Positions 54,686-62,733 of a DNA stretch of 64,000 bases are shown in pieces; the first letter of the stretch is position 1, and every line of letters begins with the position of its first letter. A model generated the notes under the pieces. That model was not told the origin of the DNA and searched no databases. It saw only the letters and a list, made by a program, of their open reading frames with translations. Origin of the DNA: Hydrogenophaga taeniospiralis (GTDB lineage Bacteria; Pseudomonadota; Gammaproteobacteria; Burkholderiales; Burkholderiaceae_C). Where the stretch lies: assembly GCF_020510445.1 (NCBI RefSeq), contig NZ_JAHBAG010000001.1, positions 2,952,501 to 3,016,500 of the forward strand, in the 5' to 3' direction. The translations under genes were made by a program, and so were the position numbers.

Positions 54686-56605
54686 ATGTTCGATTCCATC
54701 CGCAATCACAAGAAGTACCTGATGGGTTTCTTGATGATTTTGATCATCCCTTCCTTTGTGCTGTTCGGCATCCAGGGCTTCACCGACTTCAATGCGCGGG
54801 GTGAACCGGTGGCCTCGGTGGATGGGCAGGACATCACCAAGACCGAATGGGACCAGGCGCACCAGGCCGAGTCGCAGCGCCTGCGCGAGGCCATGCCCAC
54901 GATCGATGCCAAGCTGCTGGACAGCGATCAGGCGCGCTACGCCACGCTGGAGCGCATGGTGCGCGAACGCGTGCTGGCGACGGCGGCGCAGAAGTTCAAC
55001 CTGTACACCAGCGATCAACGGCTGGCCAACGAACTGCAGGGCAATCAGATGATCGCCGCGTTGCGCAAGCCCGACGGCACGCTCGACGTGGAAGCCTATC
55101 GCCAACTCGTGGGGCGCCAGGGTATGACGCCCGAGATGTTCGAAGCCCGGGTGCGCACCGACCTCTCGCAGCAACAGGTCGTGCAAGGCATTCAGGGCTC
55201 GGGTTTCGCGCCCGGCGCGCTGGCCGAGGTGTCGCTCAACGCATTCTTCGAGCGCCGGGAAGTGCGCGTGGCGCGTTTCGCCGCCAGCGACTTCGCGGCC
55301 CGCGTGTCGCCCAGCGACGCCGAGATCGAAACCTTCTACAACGCGAACCCGGCGTTGTTCCAGGCCCCCGAGCAAGCCGATGTGGAGTACCTGGTGCTTG
55401 ACGCCGCGGCATTGCAGCAATCGATCGTGTTGGCCGAGGCCGACGTGCGCGCCTATTACGACCAGAACGCCAGCCGCCTCTCCGGTGACGAAGAGCGCCG
55501 CGCCAGCCACATCCTGCTGAGCGTGCCGGCGGGTGCATCGGCGGCCGACAAGGACAAGGTGCGTGAACGCGCGTCGGCCTTGTTGGCCCAGGTGCGCCAG
55601 GCACCCCAGACCTTTGCGGCGGTGGCGAAAGCCAATTCGCAGGACCCCGGTTCGGCCGCCAACGGGGGCGATCTGGACTTCTTCGCCCGCGGGGCCATGG
55701 TCAAGCCTTTTGAAGACGTGGTGTTCTCGCTCGCCAAGGGCGGCATTTCCGATCTGGTGGAAACCGAGTTCGGTTTCCACATCATCCAGCTCACCGACAT
55801 CAAGGCGCCCAAGCGGCGCAGCTTTGACGAGATGCGCGCCGAGATCGAGGCCAGCCTGAAGAAAGAGCAAGCACAGAAGCAGTTCGCTGAAACCGCCGAA
55901 GCCTTCAGCAACATGGTGTACGAACAGGCCGACAGCCTGAAGCCCGCCGCCGACCGTTTCAAGCTGACGCTGCGCACCGCCAAGGGGCTGACCCGTCAAT
56001 CCCGGCCCGATGCGGGTGTGTTGGCCAACGAACGCCTGCTCGGCGCCATTTTTGCCCCGGACTCGATCGAGAAAAAGCGCAACACCGAGGCCGTCGAAAC
56101 CGCGTCGGGCCAACTGGCCTCGGCACGGGTCGTGCAATACACCGCCGCACGGACCCAGCCGTTGGCCGAAGTGCGTGACCGGGTGCGTGCCCTGCTGGTG
56201 GCCCAGCGTTCGGCCGAACTGGCCAAGAGCGAAGGCATGAAGCAGCTCGATGCCTGGAAATCCGGTGGCGAAGCCACGGGCCTGGCCGCGGCACTCACGG
56301 TGTCGCGCGACAAGGCGCAGGGGCTGGCCCAGCCGGTGCTCAATGCCGCGCTCAGCGCCGATCCGCGTGCGCTGCCGGCCTGGGTCGGCGTGGACCTGGG
56401 CGATCAGGGATACGCCGTGGTGAAGGTTGAGAAGGTGTTGCCCCGCGAGACGCGGGACGCACCGGTTCTGGCGCAGGAGGTTCAGCAGTACAGCCAGTGG
56501 TGGGCATCGGCCGAGAGCCAGGCCTATTACGAGGCGCTCAAGGAGCGCTTCAAGGTTCGCATGCTGGTGCCGGAACCCGCCGCTGCGCCGGCCGCTGCGC
56601 GCTGA
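54686..56605 (+). CDS. ppiD: Periplasmic membrane-anchored peptidyl-prolyl isomerase (PpiD/SurA-like)
   Basis: A 639-residue chaperone anchored by one N-terminal helix (MGFLMILIIPSFVLFGIQGF, about residues 13-32). The SurA-N-like domain follows, then a parvulin domain (about 270-370) with RRASHILLSVPAG and ANGGDLDFFARGAMVKPFEDVVFSL and FGFHIIQLTDI. The C-terminal SurA-like helices resume to the end. PpiD assists folding of translocated outer-membrane and periplasmic proteins at the Sec translocon. ATG 54686 (MFDSIRNHKKYLMG) fits the family. It follows hupB-tRNA-Val, as in E. coli. Confidence 0.93.
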   Translation: MFDSIRNHKKYLMGFLMILIIPSFVLFGIQGFTDFNARGEPVASVDGQDITKTEWDQAHQAESQRLREAMPTIDAKLLDSDQARYATLERMVRERVLATAAQKFNLYTSDQRLANELQGNQMIAALRKPDGTLDVEAYRQLVGRQGMTPEMFEARVRTDLSQQQVVQGIQGSGFAPGALAEVSLNAFFERREVRVARFAASDFAARVSPSDAEIETFYNANPALFQAPEQADVEYLVLDAAALQQSIVLAEADVRAYYDQNASRLSGDEERRASHILLSVPAGASAADKDKVRERASALLAQVRQAPQTFAAVAKANSQDPGSAANGGDLDFFARGAMVKPFEDVVFSLAKGGISDLVETEFGFHIIQLTDIKAPKRRSFDEMRAEIEASLKKEQAQKQFAETAEAFSNMVYEQADSLKPAADRFKLTLRTAKGLTRQSRPDAGVLANERLLGAIFAPDSIEKKRNTEAVETASGQLASARVVQYTAARTQPLAEVRDRVRALLVAQRSAELAKSEGMKQLDAWKSGGEATGLAAALTVSRDKAQGLAQPVLNAALSADPRALPAWVGVDLGDQGYAVVKVEKVLPRETRDAPVLAQEVQQYSQWWASAESQAYYEALKERFKVRMLVPEPAAAPAAAR

Positions 56606-56652
56606 GTTTGAAATCGGCCCGTTCCCGCTCCGGTGGGGCGGGTTCTTCGCGC

Positions 56653-56658
56653 TATAAT
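56653..56658 (+). promoter_or_regulatory. -10 box of tRNA-His
   Basis: A perfect TATAAT 11 nt before the tRNA, 47 nt after the ppiD stop. The -35 region is not obvious, as is common for GC-rich tRNA promoters. Confidence 0.6.
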
Positions 56659-56669
56659 GCAAGGCTTGC

Positions 56670-56746
56670 GGTGGCTGTAGCTCAGTTGGTAGAGTCCAGG
56701 ATTGTGATTCCTGTTGTCGTGGGTTCGAGCCCCATCAGCCACCCCA
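56670..56746 (+). tRNA. tRNA-His (anticodon GUG)
   Basis: Acceptor arms GTGGCTG and CAGCCAC pair; G at 56670 is the extra G-1 that pairs with discriminator C, the identity feature of tRNA-His. Anticodon loop TTGTGAT gives GTG. The encoded CCA ends at 56746. Confidence 0.95.
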
Positions 56747-56754
56747 AAAAATTC

Positions 56755-56790
56755 AAGGCGCTACAGCTGCAATGGCTGTAGCGCCTTTTT
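56755..56790 (+). terminator. Terminator after tRNA-His
   Basis: 13-bp hairpin AAGGCGCTACAGC and GCTGTAGCGCCTT, 7-nt loop, then T run. It may also serve the convergent oxidoreductase gene from the other side. Confidence 0.85.
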
Positions 56791-56809
56791 CATGTTTCTC
56801 CATTCGGCG

Positions 56810-57913
56810 CTACGTGAGCGCCGCATCGGGCACGGGCAACTCGCGCCGCTCCGCCGCACTTTGAGTGCCCAGATCGAGCAGCCGCATCACGTCCAGCGCC
56901 TGGGGCGCGGGCACGGGGTTGGGGGCCAGGCCGCGCAAGGCATCGCGGATTCCGGCGTAAAAATCCGGATAGCGCCCCGGCGCCGTGGGCCAGTCCTGTT
57001 CCATCGGTGCGGCATCCGTTAGCGCGTCTGGCGCCAGCACGGCCAGCCGTCCCACCGCCGGATCGTGTCCCCACGCCTGTGGGTGCGCGGCGTCGGGCTT
57101 CTGCCCGGCTTTGAGCGCGTCTTCCTGGCGGTCCAGGCCCCACTTCACCCAGCTGCCTCGGGTGCCGTGGAGCGCGAAACGCGGGCCGGGCAGGGCGGAC
57201 AGCGCACTGCCATGCAGATCGGCGCGCAGGCCACTGGCCCAGCGCAGGCGGGCATGGAACAGATCGGTGGCCTGGGCGCCGTCGCGCGCGGCCACGAGGT
57301 CGGCGGCGATCGCCACCGGCCGTCCAAACAGCTGCATGGCCTGATCGAGCAGGTGAGGCCCCAGGTCCATCCACAGGCCCGCTCCCGGCCCGTCCGCATC
57401 GCGCCAGCGCGTCCGAACCACGGGTCGGAAGCGGTCAAAGTGCATCTGGGCGTGGACCATGCGGCCCAGTTGGCCACTCTGGACCAGCGCTTGTGCGGTC
57501 AGCATGTCGCCGTCCCAGCGCCGGTTGTGGAACACGCTCAGCAGCAGACCCCGCTGCCTGGCCTCGGCGATCAGCTCCTCGGCCTGGGCCGCGTTCAGGG
57601 TGAAAGGCTTGTCCACGACGACCGCGCGTCCAGCCTGCAACGCGGCCAGGGCCAGGGGGTGGTGGCTGTCGTTGGGGGTGGGGATGACCACGAGGTCGAC
57701 GTCGTCGCGGGCCAGTATCGCGCGGGCATCGGGTTCGACCGGCATGCCCGGGCCCAGCGCCGCGCGAACGGCTTCGGGTCGGCTGCTCACCACGGCCACG
57801 AGATCGAGCCCGGGCGTGCTCATGATCAACGGCCCATGGAACACCTGGCTGGAGCCGCCCCAGCCGATCAGGCCGACACGAATGGTTTTCTGGGTGAGCG
57901 CTGGTGGGTTCAT
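56810..57913 (-). CDS. Gfo/Idh/MocA-family oxidoreductase
   Basis: A 367-residue NAD(P)-dependent oxidoreductase, an inositol-dehydrogenase-like protein. The dinucleotide loop is [16 protein letters not shown] near residue 15, and [18 protein letters not shown] and [10 protein letters not shown] (the conserved Lys of EKP-type motifs) follow. The catalytic-domain segment [15 protein letters not shown] carries the conserved His. It resembles YhhX-like members. ATG 57913 (MNPPALTQ) is used; it follows the quinone oxidoreductase gene by 41 nt, so they share an operon. Substrate unknown. Confidence 0.88.
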   Translation of the reverse strand: MNPPALTQKTIRVGLIGWGGSSQVFHGPLIMSTPGLDLVAVVSSRPEAVRAALGPGMPVEPDARAILARDDVDLVVIPTPNDSHHPLALAALQAGRAVVVDKPFTLNAAQAEELIAEARQRGLLLSVFHNRRWDGDMLTAQALVQSGQLGRMVHAQMHFDRFRPVVRTRWRDADGPGAGLWMDLGPHLLDQAMQLFGRPVAIAADLVAARDGAQATDLFHARLRWASGLRADLHGSALSALPGPRFALHGTRGSWVKWGLDRQEDALKAGQKPDAAHPQAWGHDPAVGRLAVLAPDALTDAAPMEQDWPTAPGRYPDFYAGIRDALRGLAPNPVPAPQALDVMRLLDLGTQSAAERRELPVPDAALT

Positions 57914-57954
57914 GGCCCGTTTGTACACGCCTCGCGGCGTCCTGCGCGGGGTGT

Positions 57955-58941
57955 TCAGTTCACCAGCACCAGTTTTCCCTTCACCGAGCGCGAACCCATG
58001 ATGGCGTAGGCCCTGGGCAGTTCGCTCATGGGCAGGGTCTGGTCGATCACCGGTTTGACCTGGCCTTTGGCGTACATGCCGGCCAGGGTCTGCATCATCT
58101 GGGCATCGGCCTGCGGTTCGCGGCGCGCGAAGTCGCCCCAGAACACGCCCACGATGCTCGCGCCCTTGAGCAGGGTCAGGTTCAGCGGCAGGCTGGGAAT
58201 GGGGCCGCTGGCAAAGCCCACCACCAGGTAGCGCCCGCGCCAGGCGATGGAGCGGAACGCGGGTTCGGCGAAGTCACCACCCACCGGGTCGTAGATCACA
58301 TCCGGCCCCTTGCCGTCGGTGAGGCGCTTGATCTCGTCGCGCAGGCCCGCCTGTGGCGTGTGCACGCTGTAGTTGATGGTGGCGTCGGCACCCAGCCGAC
58401 GGCAGAGTTCGCACTTCTCGTCGTTGGACGCTGCGGCGATCACGCGCGCGCCAGCGGCCTTGGCGATCTGGATCGCGGCCGTGCCCACGCCGCCGGCCGC
58501 GCCGAGCACCAACACGGTTTCGCCGGCCTTGAGCGCGGCGCGGTCCATGAGCGCGTGCCACGAGGTGGCGTAGATCATGGTGAAGGCCGCCGCGTCCACC
58601 GGCGGAAACCCGGGCGGCAGCGGCATGCACAGCACAGCGGGGGCCAGGGTGTGGGTGCCAAAGCCGCCCGTGCCGCTCAGGCAGGCCACGCTCTGGCCCA
58701 CCTGCAGGTGTTTCACGCCTTCGCCCACCGCGCGCACCACGCCCGCGTATTCCGAGCCGGGCACGAAGGGCAGGGCGGGCTTCATCTGGTACTTGTTCTG
58801 CACGATCAGCAGATCGGGAAAGTTCAGGCTGGCGGCCTGGATCTCGATCAGCACCTCACCCGCCTTGGGCTCGGGGGTGGGCAGTTCTTTCCAAGTGAGG
58901 GCTTCGACGCCCACAGGGTTCTCGCACAGCCAGGCTTGCAT
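57955..58941 (-). CDS. Zinc-independent quinone oxidoreductase (MDR superfamily)
   Basis: A 328-residue NADPH:quinone oxidoreductase-like member of the medium-chain dehydrogenase/reductase family. The start [11 protein letters not shown] and [16 protein letters not shown] are typical; the NADP site is [26 protein letters not shown] and the closing segment is GKLVLVN. Catalytic zinc Cys residues are absent, as in quinone reductases of this group. GGAGAGACC precedes ATG 58941. It precedes the Gfo/Idh gene on the same strand and is divergent from surE. Confidence 0.9.
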   Translation of the reverse strand: MQAWLCENPVGVEALTWKELPTPEPKAGEVLIEIQAASLNFPDLLIVQNKYQMKPALPFVPGSEYAGVVRAVGEGVKHLQVGQSVACLSGTGGFGTHTLAPAVLCMPLPPGFPPVDAAAFTMIYATSWHALMDRAALKAGETVLVLGAAGGVGTAAIQIAKAAGARVIAAASNDEKCELCRRLGADATINYSVHTPQAGLRDEIKRLTDGKGPDVIYDPVGGDFAEPAFRSIAWRGRYLVVGFASGPIPSLPLNLTLLKGASIVGVFWGDFARREPQADAQMMQTLAGMYAKGQVKPVIDQTLPMSELPRAYAIMGSRSVKGKLVLVN

Positions 58942-59084
58942 GGTCTCTCCTCGTTGGACAATGGTCATCGAACGATGATAGGCACCGCGCAGGCCGCGCC
59001 CCATCGGGTAAGCCCGCTTTGCTGTCGCTGTGGGGACCGCGGAAAACCACCGGGTATCCGCCGGTCATGGGCATGCAATCACCC

Positions 59085-59090
59085 TAGAAT
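59085..59090 (+). promoter_or_regulatory. -10-like hexamer 7 nt before surE
   Basis: TAGAAT, then TGCTTCA, then ATG, with no ribosome site. The surE-pcm-nlpD genes would be a leaderless operon. Confidence 0.45.
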
Positions 59091-59097
59091 TGCTTCA

Positions 59098-59919
59098 ATG
59101 AAAATCCTCATCTCCAACGACGATGGTTACCAGGCACCGGGTATCGTCGCGCTGTACGAAGCGCTCAAGGGGCTGGCCGAGGTGGAGGTGGTGGCACCCG
59201 AGCACAACAACAGCGCCAAGTCCAACGCCCTGACGCTGCATTCGCCGCTGTACGTGCACACGGCGGCCAACGGTTTTCGCTACATCAACGGCACGCCCGC
59301 CGACTGCGTGCACATCGCCCTGACCGGCCTGCTCGGCTACCGGCCCGACCTGGTGGTCTCGGGCATCAACAACGGCGCCAACATGGGCGACGACACGATC
59401 TATTCGGGCACGGTCGGCGCGGCCATGGAAGGCTACCTGTTCGGCATACCCGCGATCGCGTTCTCGCAGACCGAAAAGGGTTGGGCCCACCTGGACACCG
59501 CCGCCCAGAAGGCCGCCCAGCTGGTGGCCCAGCTGCTGCCGTCGGTGGGCGAAGCGGCCCAGCGCGGCGAGCCCTGGCTGCTCAACGTGAACATCCCGAA
59601 CCGGCCCGCGAACGAGATCCGGGGTTTCAAGGTGGCCCGGCTGGGTCGGCGCCATGCGGCCGAGCAGGTGATTTCGCAGACCAACCCGCGTGGCGACACC
59701 ATGTACTGGATCGGCGGGGCCGGCCCCGCCAAGGACGACACCGAAGGCACCGATTTCCACGCCGCGGCCCAGGGCTACGCCACCATCACGCCGCTGCAGG
59801 TGGATCTGACGGACCACGACCGTTTGCCGTACTGGGCGCCCACGGCGGTGCACCTGTCGCAGCCGGCCGAGCAGGCCGTCCTGGCGGGTGAGGTCCCGCA
59901 GGCCGGAGCGTCGGCATGA
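59098..59919 (+). CDS. surE: 5'/3'-nucleotidase SurE
   Basis: A 273-residue metal-dependent survival protein, hydrolysing nucleoside monophosphates and short polyphosphate. The Asp pair is in [37 protein letters not shown] and [22 protein letters not shown] complete the family signature. It is 20 residues longer than E. coli SurE at the C-terminus. Its TGA overlaps the pcm start as ATGA, and nlpD follows, the classical surE-pcm-nlpD order. Confidence 0.95.
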   Translation: MKILISNDDGYQAPGIVALYEALKGLAEVEVVAPEHNNSAKSNALTLHSPLYVHTAANGFRYINGTPADCVHIALTGLLGYRPDLVVSGINNGANMGDDTIYSGTVGAAMEGYLFGIPAIAFSQTEKGWAHLDTAAQKAAQLVAQLLPSVGEAAQRGEPWLLNVNIPNRPANEIRGFKVARLGRRHAAEQVISQTNPRGDTMYWIGGAGPAKDDTEGTDFHAAAQGYATITPLQVDLTDHDRLPYWAPTAVHLSQPAEQAVLAGEVPQAGASA

Positions 59920-60767
59920 AACGCCATCTGCCAGGCCCGGCCACGTCCGCCGGCCCGACGCCGCCCAAGCCCCGTCCCGGCTTTCCGGCGCGGCTGGTGT
60001 CGTCGCCAGCGACCCTGGCAGCGAAAGTGCCACGTACCGTGGCGACATCCCCTGCGGCCAGTGCCCGATCCGCGGCCTCCTCCCGCTCGCCCGGCCCATC
60101 GCCACAGGCGCCCAGCGGCACCGGCATGGACTCCCAGGCCGTGCGGTGGGCGATGGTGCGCAAGCTCGAGGCCCAAGGGGTGAGCCACCCGGCGGTACTG
60201 GCCGCCATGCGCACGGTCGAGCGGCACCGGTTCGTGGACTCGGCGCTGGCCAATCAGGCCTATGAAGACACCAGTTTGCCTATTGGTCTGGGGCAAACCA
60301 TATCCAAACCCAATGTGGTGGCGCGCATGAGCGAGCTGCTGTGCCAGGGGCGCAGCGAAAAGCTGGGCCGGGTGCTGGAAATCGGCACCGGTTGTGGTTA
60401 CCAGGCCGCCGTGCTCAGCCATCTGGCGCGCGAGGTGTACAGCATCGAGCGGCTGCGGGGCCTGCACGACAAGGCGCGTGAGAACCTTCGGGGCATGCGC
60501 CTGTCCAATCTGCACCTTTTGTTTGGCGACGGCATGCTCGGGTACGTCAAAGGAGCGCCTTACGCGGCCATCATCGCCGCTGCAGGCGGGAACGACATCC
60601 CCGATGCCTGGATCGATCAGCTGGCGGTGGGCGGGCGCCTTGTGGCGCCGGCCGTCACCGGGTCGGGTCGCCAGAATCTGGTGGTGATCGACAAGACAGC
60701 CACCGGCGTGGTGCGCACAGTGCTGGAAGCCGTGCTGTTCGTGCCACTAAAATCGGGAGTCGCATGA
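59916..60767 (+). CDS. pcm: Protein-L-isoaspartate O-methyltransferase
   Basis: A 283-residue repair methyltransferase that methylates isoaspartyl residues in damaged proteins. The SAM site is [46 protein letters not shown] and [12 protein letters not shown] are Pcm signatures. An N-terminal extension of about 70 Pro/Ser/Ala-rich residues precedes the enzyme. An in-frame ATG at 60126 would give 213 residues, near the 208 of E. coli. The upstream ATG is kept because it overlaps the surE stop, but translation may begin internally. Confidence 0.92.
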   Translation: MKRHLPGPATSAGPTPPKPRPGFPARLVSSPATLAAKVPRTVATSPAASARSAASSRSPGPSPQAPSGTGMDSQAVRWAMVRKLEAQGVSHPAVLAAMRTVERHRFVDSALANQAYEDTSLPIGLGQTISKPNVVARMSELLCQGRSEKLGRVLEIGTGCGYQAAVLSHLAREVYSIERLRGLHDKARENLRGMRLSNLHLLFGDGMLGYVKGAPYAAIIAAAGGNDIPDAWIDQLAVGGRLVAPAVTGSGRQNLVVIDKTATGVVRTVLEAVLFVPLKSGVA

Positions 60768-60853
60768 AGTTCACTCTGCCAATCGCAGGGTTGACGTGTT
60801 TTTATCCGGGTCTGCCTCTCATGGCAGAACCCTTGCAACAGCTGGGAAATTGC

Positions 60854-61777
60854 ATGAACAAGCGTTTGAAACCGGTGCTGGACCGCGGTGCACAGGTGGT
60901 CCGTCCCGCGTGGCAAGGCGCCGCGGTGTTGACGGTGCTGGCGGCCCTGCTGGTGACGGCGGGTTGCTCTTCGCGTCGCGTGATGCAGCCCGCGCCGGTG
61001 GAGGACCGTTCCGGCGCCACGCGTCCGACGGACGTCAAGCCCCTGCCCGGGGCTGAAAACGCCGGCAAACCCGGTTATTTCACCGTTCGGCCAGGCGACA
61101 CGCTGTACCGCATCGCACTGGAAAGTGGCCAGAGCTGGCGCGATGTCCAGGCCTGGAACAACCTGGCCAATCCGAACGTGCTGGAGGTCGGGCAGGTGTT
61201 GCGTGTGGCACCTCCCGTGGGTGCGGCTCCAACGACCGCCGCTCCGGGCGCGGTTGTCGCCACGCCTGGGGTGTCGTCCACCTCGCCCGTGACGCCCTCT
61301 GGCGTCGTTTCGCGCCCGCTGTCGCCTGCGGGCACGACGAACACCGCCACGCCGACGCCCACACCCACCCCGTCCACTCCCGCCGCGCCCGAAACGCCGA
61401 TGGGCGCCGACGAGTTGAGTTTCGTCTGGCCCGCGCAGGGCACGGTCGTGGCCACCTTTGACGAGGCCAAGAACAAGGGCGTGTCGATCGCCGGGCGCAT
61501 TGGCGACCCGGTGCTGGCCGCCGCCGATGGTCGTGTGGTGTACGCCGGTGCCGGCCTCAGGGGCTATGGCAACCTGATCATTCTCAAGCACAACAACACC
61601 TACCTCACCGCCTACGCACACAACCAGGCCTTGCTGGTGCGCGAAGACCAGTCGGTGCGCCAGGGTCAGAAGATCGCCGAGATGGGCAGCAGTGACACGG
61701 ACCGCGTCAAGCTGCATTTCGAGGTGCGGCGCCAGGGCAAGCCGGTCGATCCGCTCAGCTTCCTGCCGAAGAGGTAA
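60854..61777 (+). CDS. nlpD: LysM/M23 murein-hydrolase activator lipoprotein NlpD
   Basis: A 307-residue outer-membrane lipoprotein activator of amidases. The signal ends at LVTAGC (Cys near residue 38), then a LysM domain (YFTVRPGDTLYRIALESG), a Thr/Pro linker with TPTPTPTPS, and a LytM-type M23 domain (about 210-305). The zinc-binding residues are lost: the HxxxD pair is KGVSIAG, and the second HxH reads KLHFEV. It should therefore activate AmiC-like enzymes rather than cut murein. ATG 60854 gives a proper lipoprotein; ATG 60764 overlaps pcm but adds an unrelated 30-residue leader. Confidence 0.9.
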   Translation: MNKRLKPVLDRGAQVVRPAWQGAAVLTVLAALLVTAGCSSRRVMQPAPVEDRSGATRPTDVKPLPGAENAGKPGYFTVRPGDTLYRIALESGQSWRDVQAWNNLANPNVLEVGQVLRVAPPVGAAPTTAAPGAVVATPGVSSTSPVTPSGVVSRPLSPAGTTNTATPTPTPTPSTPAAPETPMGADELSFVWPAQGTVVATFDEAKNKGVSIAGRIGDPVLAAADGRVVYAGAGLRGYGNLIILKHNNTYLTAYAHNQALLVREDQSVRQGQKIAEMGSSDTDRVKLHFEVRRQGKPVDPLSFLPKR

Positions 61778-61862
61778 CCCCCCCTGCGCCGCTGCGCGGC
61801 TTCCCCCCAGGGGGACCACACCTTTGGACCGGCGGAGCCGGATCCTCGGTGTGTGCTGGATG
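61778..61862 (+). repeat. Dispersed palindromic intergenic repeat, copy D
   Basis: Begins immediately after the nlpD TAA: CCCCCCCTGCGCCGCTGCGCG, then CCCCCCAGGGGG, ACCACACC, GGACCGGCGGAGCCGG (diverged core) and CTCGGTGTGTGCTGG, all given as separate segments. The first segment is quoted without its last base. It lies between nlpD and the exonuclease gene. Confidence 0.75.
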
Positions 61863-61910
61863 TGATCTCGCGCTCCGGTGGCGCCTCGAAACGCTTAGGG
61901 GGACAACTCC

Positions 61911-62696
61911 ATGGCTTGGCCTGTTCTGGTTTTCGACATCGAATCCATCCCGGACATCGAGGGCCTGCGTGCGCTGCGCGGCGAATCCGCCGAGGCCAGT
62001 GACGAGCAGGTTTACGCGGCCTGGCTGGCGGAGCGCAAGGAGAAAGGGCAGAGCGACTTCATGCCGCTGCACCTGCAGCGCGTGCTGGTGATCAGTGTGG
62101 TGTTTCGCAACGCCGAGGGGCTGCGCATCCATTCCTTCGTGGACCGCGATGGCCAGAGCGAAGGCAAGGTCGTGCAGACCTTCTTCAACACCATTGAAAA
62201 GCACCAGCCCCAGCTGGTGAGTTGGAACGGCGGCGGCTTTGACCTGCCGGTGCTGCACTACCGCGGTCTGCGCCACGGCGTGGAAGCCAGCAAGTACTGG
62301 GACATGGGTGAGGACGACCGCGAGTACAAGTGGAACAACTACATCGGTCGTTACCACATGCGCCACCTGGACCTGATGGACCTGCTGGCGATGTACAGCC
62401 CGAAGAACAATGCGCCGCTCGATGCCATGGCCAAGCTTTGCGGTTTTCCCGGCAAGCTCGGCATGGATGGCTCGCAGGTGTACGCGCAATACCTCGCCGG
62501 GCAGACCGATGACATCCGCCGCTACTGCGAGACCGACGTGATGAATACCTACCTGGTGTATTGCCGTTTCCAGAAGATGCGTGGCGGCCTGACCGAGGCC
62601 GAGTACGAGCAGGAGATCACCCACGTCAAAGAGACCCTGGGTCAACTGGCGCCCACCGAGAGCCACTGGGACGAGTACCTCAAAGCCTGGGCTTGA
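61911..62696 (+). CDS. PolB-like DEDDy 3'-5' exonuclease
   Basis: A 261-residue predicted exonuclease of the PolB proofreading-domain type, standing alone without a polymerase. Exo I is VFDIESIPD (Asp, Glu), Exo II is SWNGGGFDLPVL, and Exo III is RRYCETDVMNTYLVY, i.e. YxxxD, so it is DEDDy. LDLMDLLAMY is also conserved. The C-terminus (HVKETLGQLAPTESHW) is charged. TTAGGGGGACAACTCC precedes the ATG. It follows nlpD after a repeat. rlmD begins 37 nt later; a role in DNA or RNA end-processing is inferred only. Confidence 0.87.
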   Translation: MAWPVLVFDIESIPDIEGLRALRGESAEASDEQVYAAWLAERKEKGQSDFMPLHLQRVLVISVVFRNAEGLRIHSFVDRDGQSEGKVVQTFFNTIEKHQPQLVSWNGGGFDLPVLHYRGLRHGVEASKYWDMGEDDREYKWNNYIGRYHMRHLDLMDLLAMYSPKNNAPLDAMAKLCGFPGKLGMDGSQVYAQYLAGQTDDIRRYCETDVMNTYLVYCRFQKMRGGLTEAEYEQEITHVKETLGQLAPTESHWDEYLKAWA

Positions 62697-62721
62697 AGCG
62701 GCATCCCGTCTCGCGTCCTGA

Positions 62722-62727
62722 GACAAT
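62722..62727 (+). promoter_or_regulatory. -10-like hexamer 6 nt before rlmD
   Basis: GACAAT, then TGGAGG, then ATG. Unlike the other cases TGGAGG could also serve as a ribosome site, so this one is the least clear. Confidence 0.35.
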
Positions 62728-62733
62728 TGGAGG

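Noticed and set aside
54518..56746. tRNA genes as integration sites for a mobile element
   Set aside because: No integrase, no duplicated tRNA 3' ends and no composition shift next to tRNA-Val or tRNA-His; the neighbours are conserved housekeeping genes.
60764..60853. Upstream ATG of nlpD overlapping the pcm stop
   Set aside because: It would place 30 extra residues including a Cys before a good lipoprotein signal. ATG 60854 gives a sensible lipoprotein precursor.
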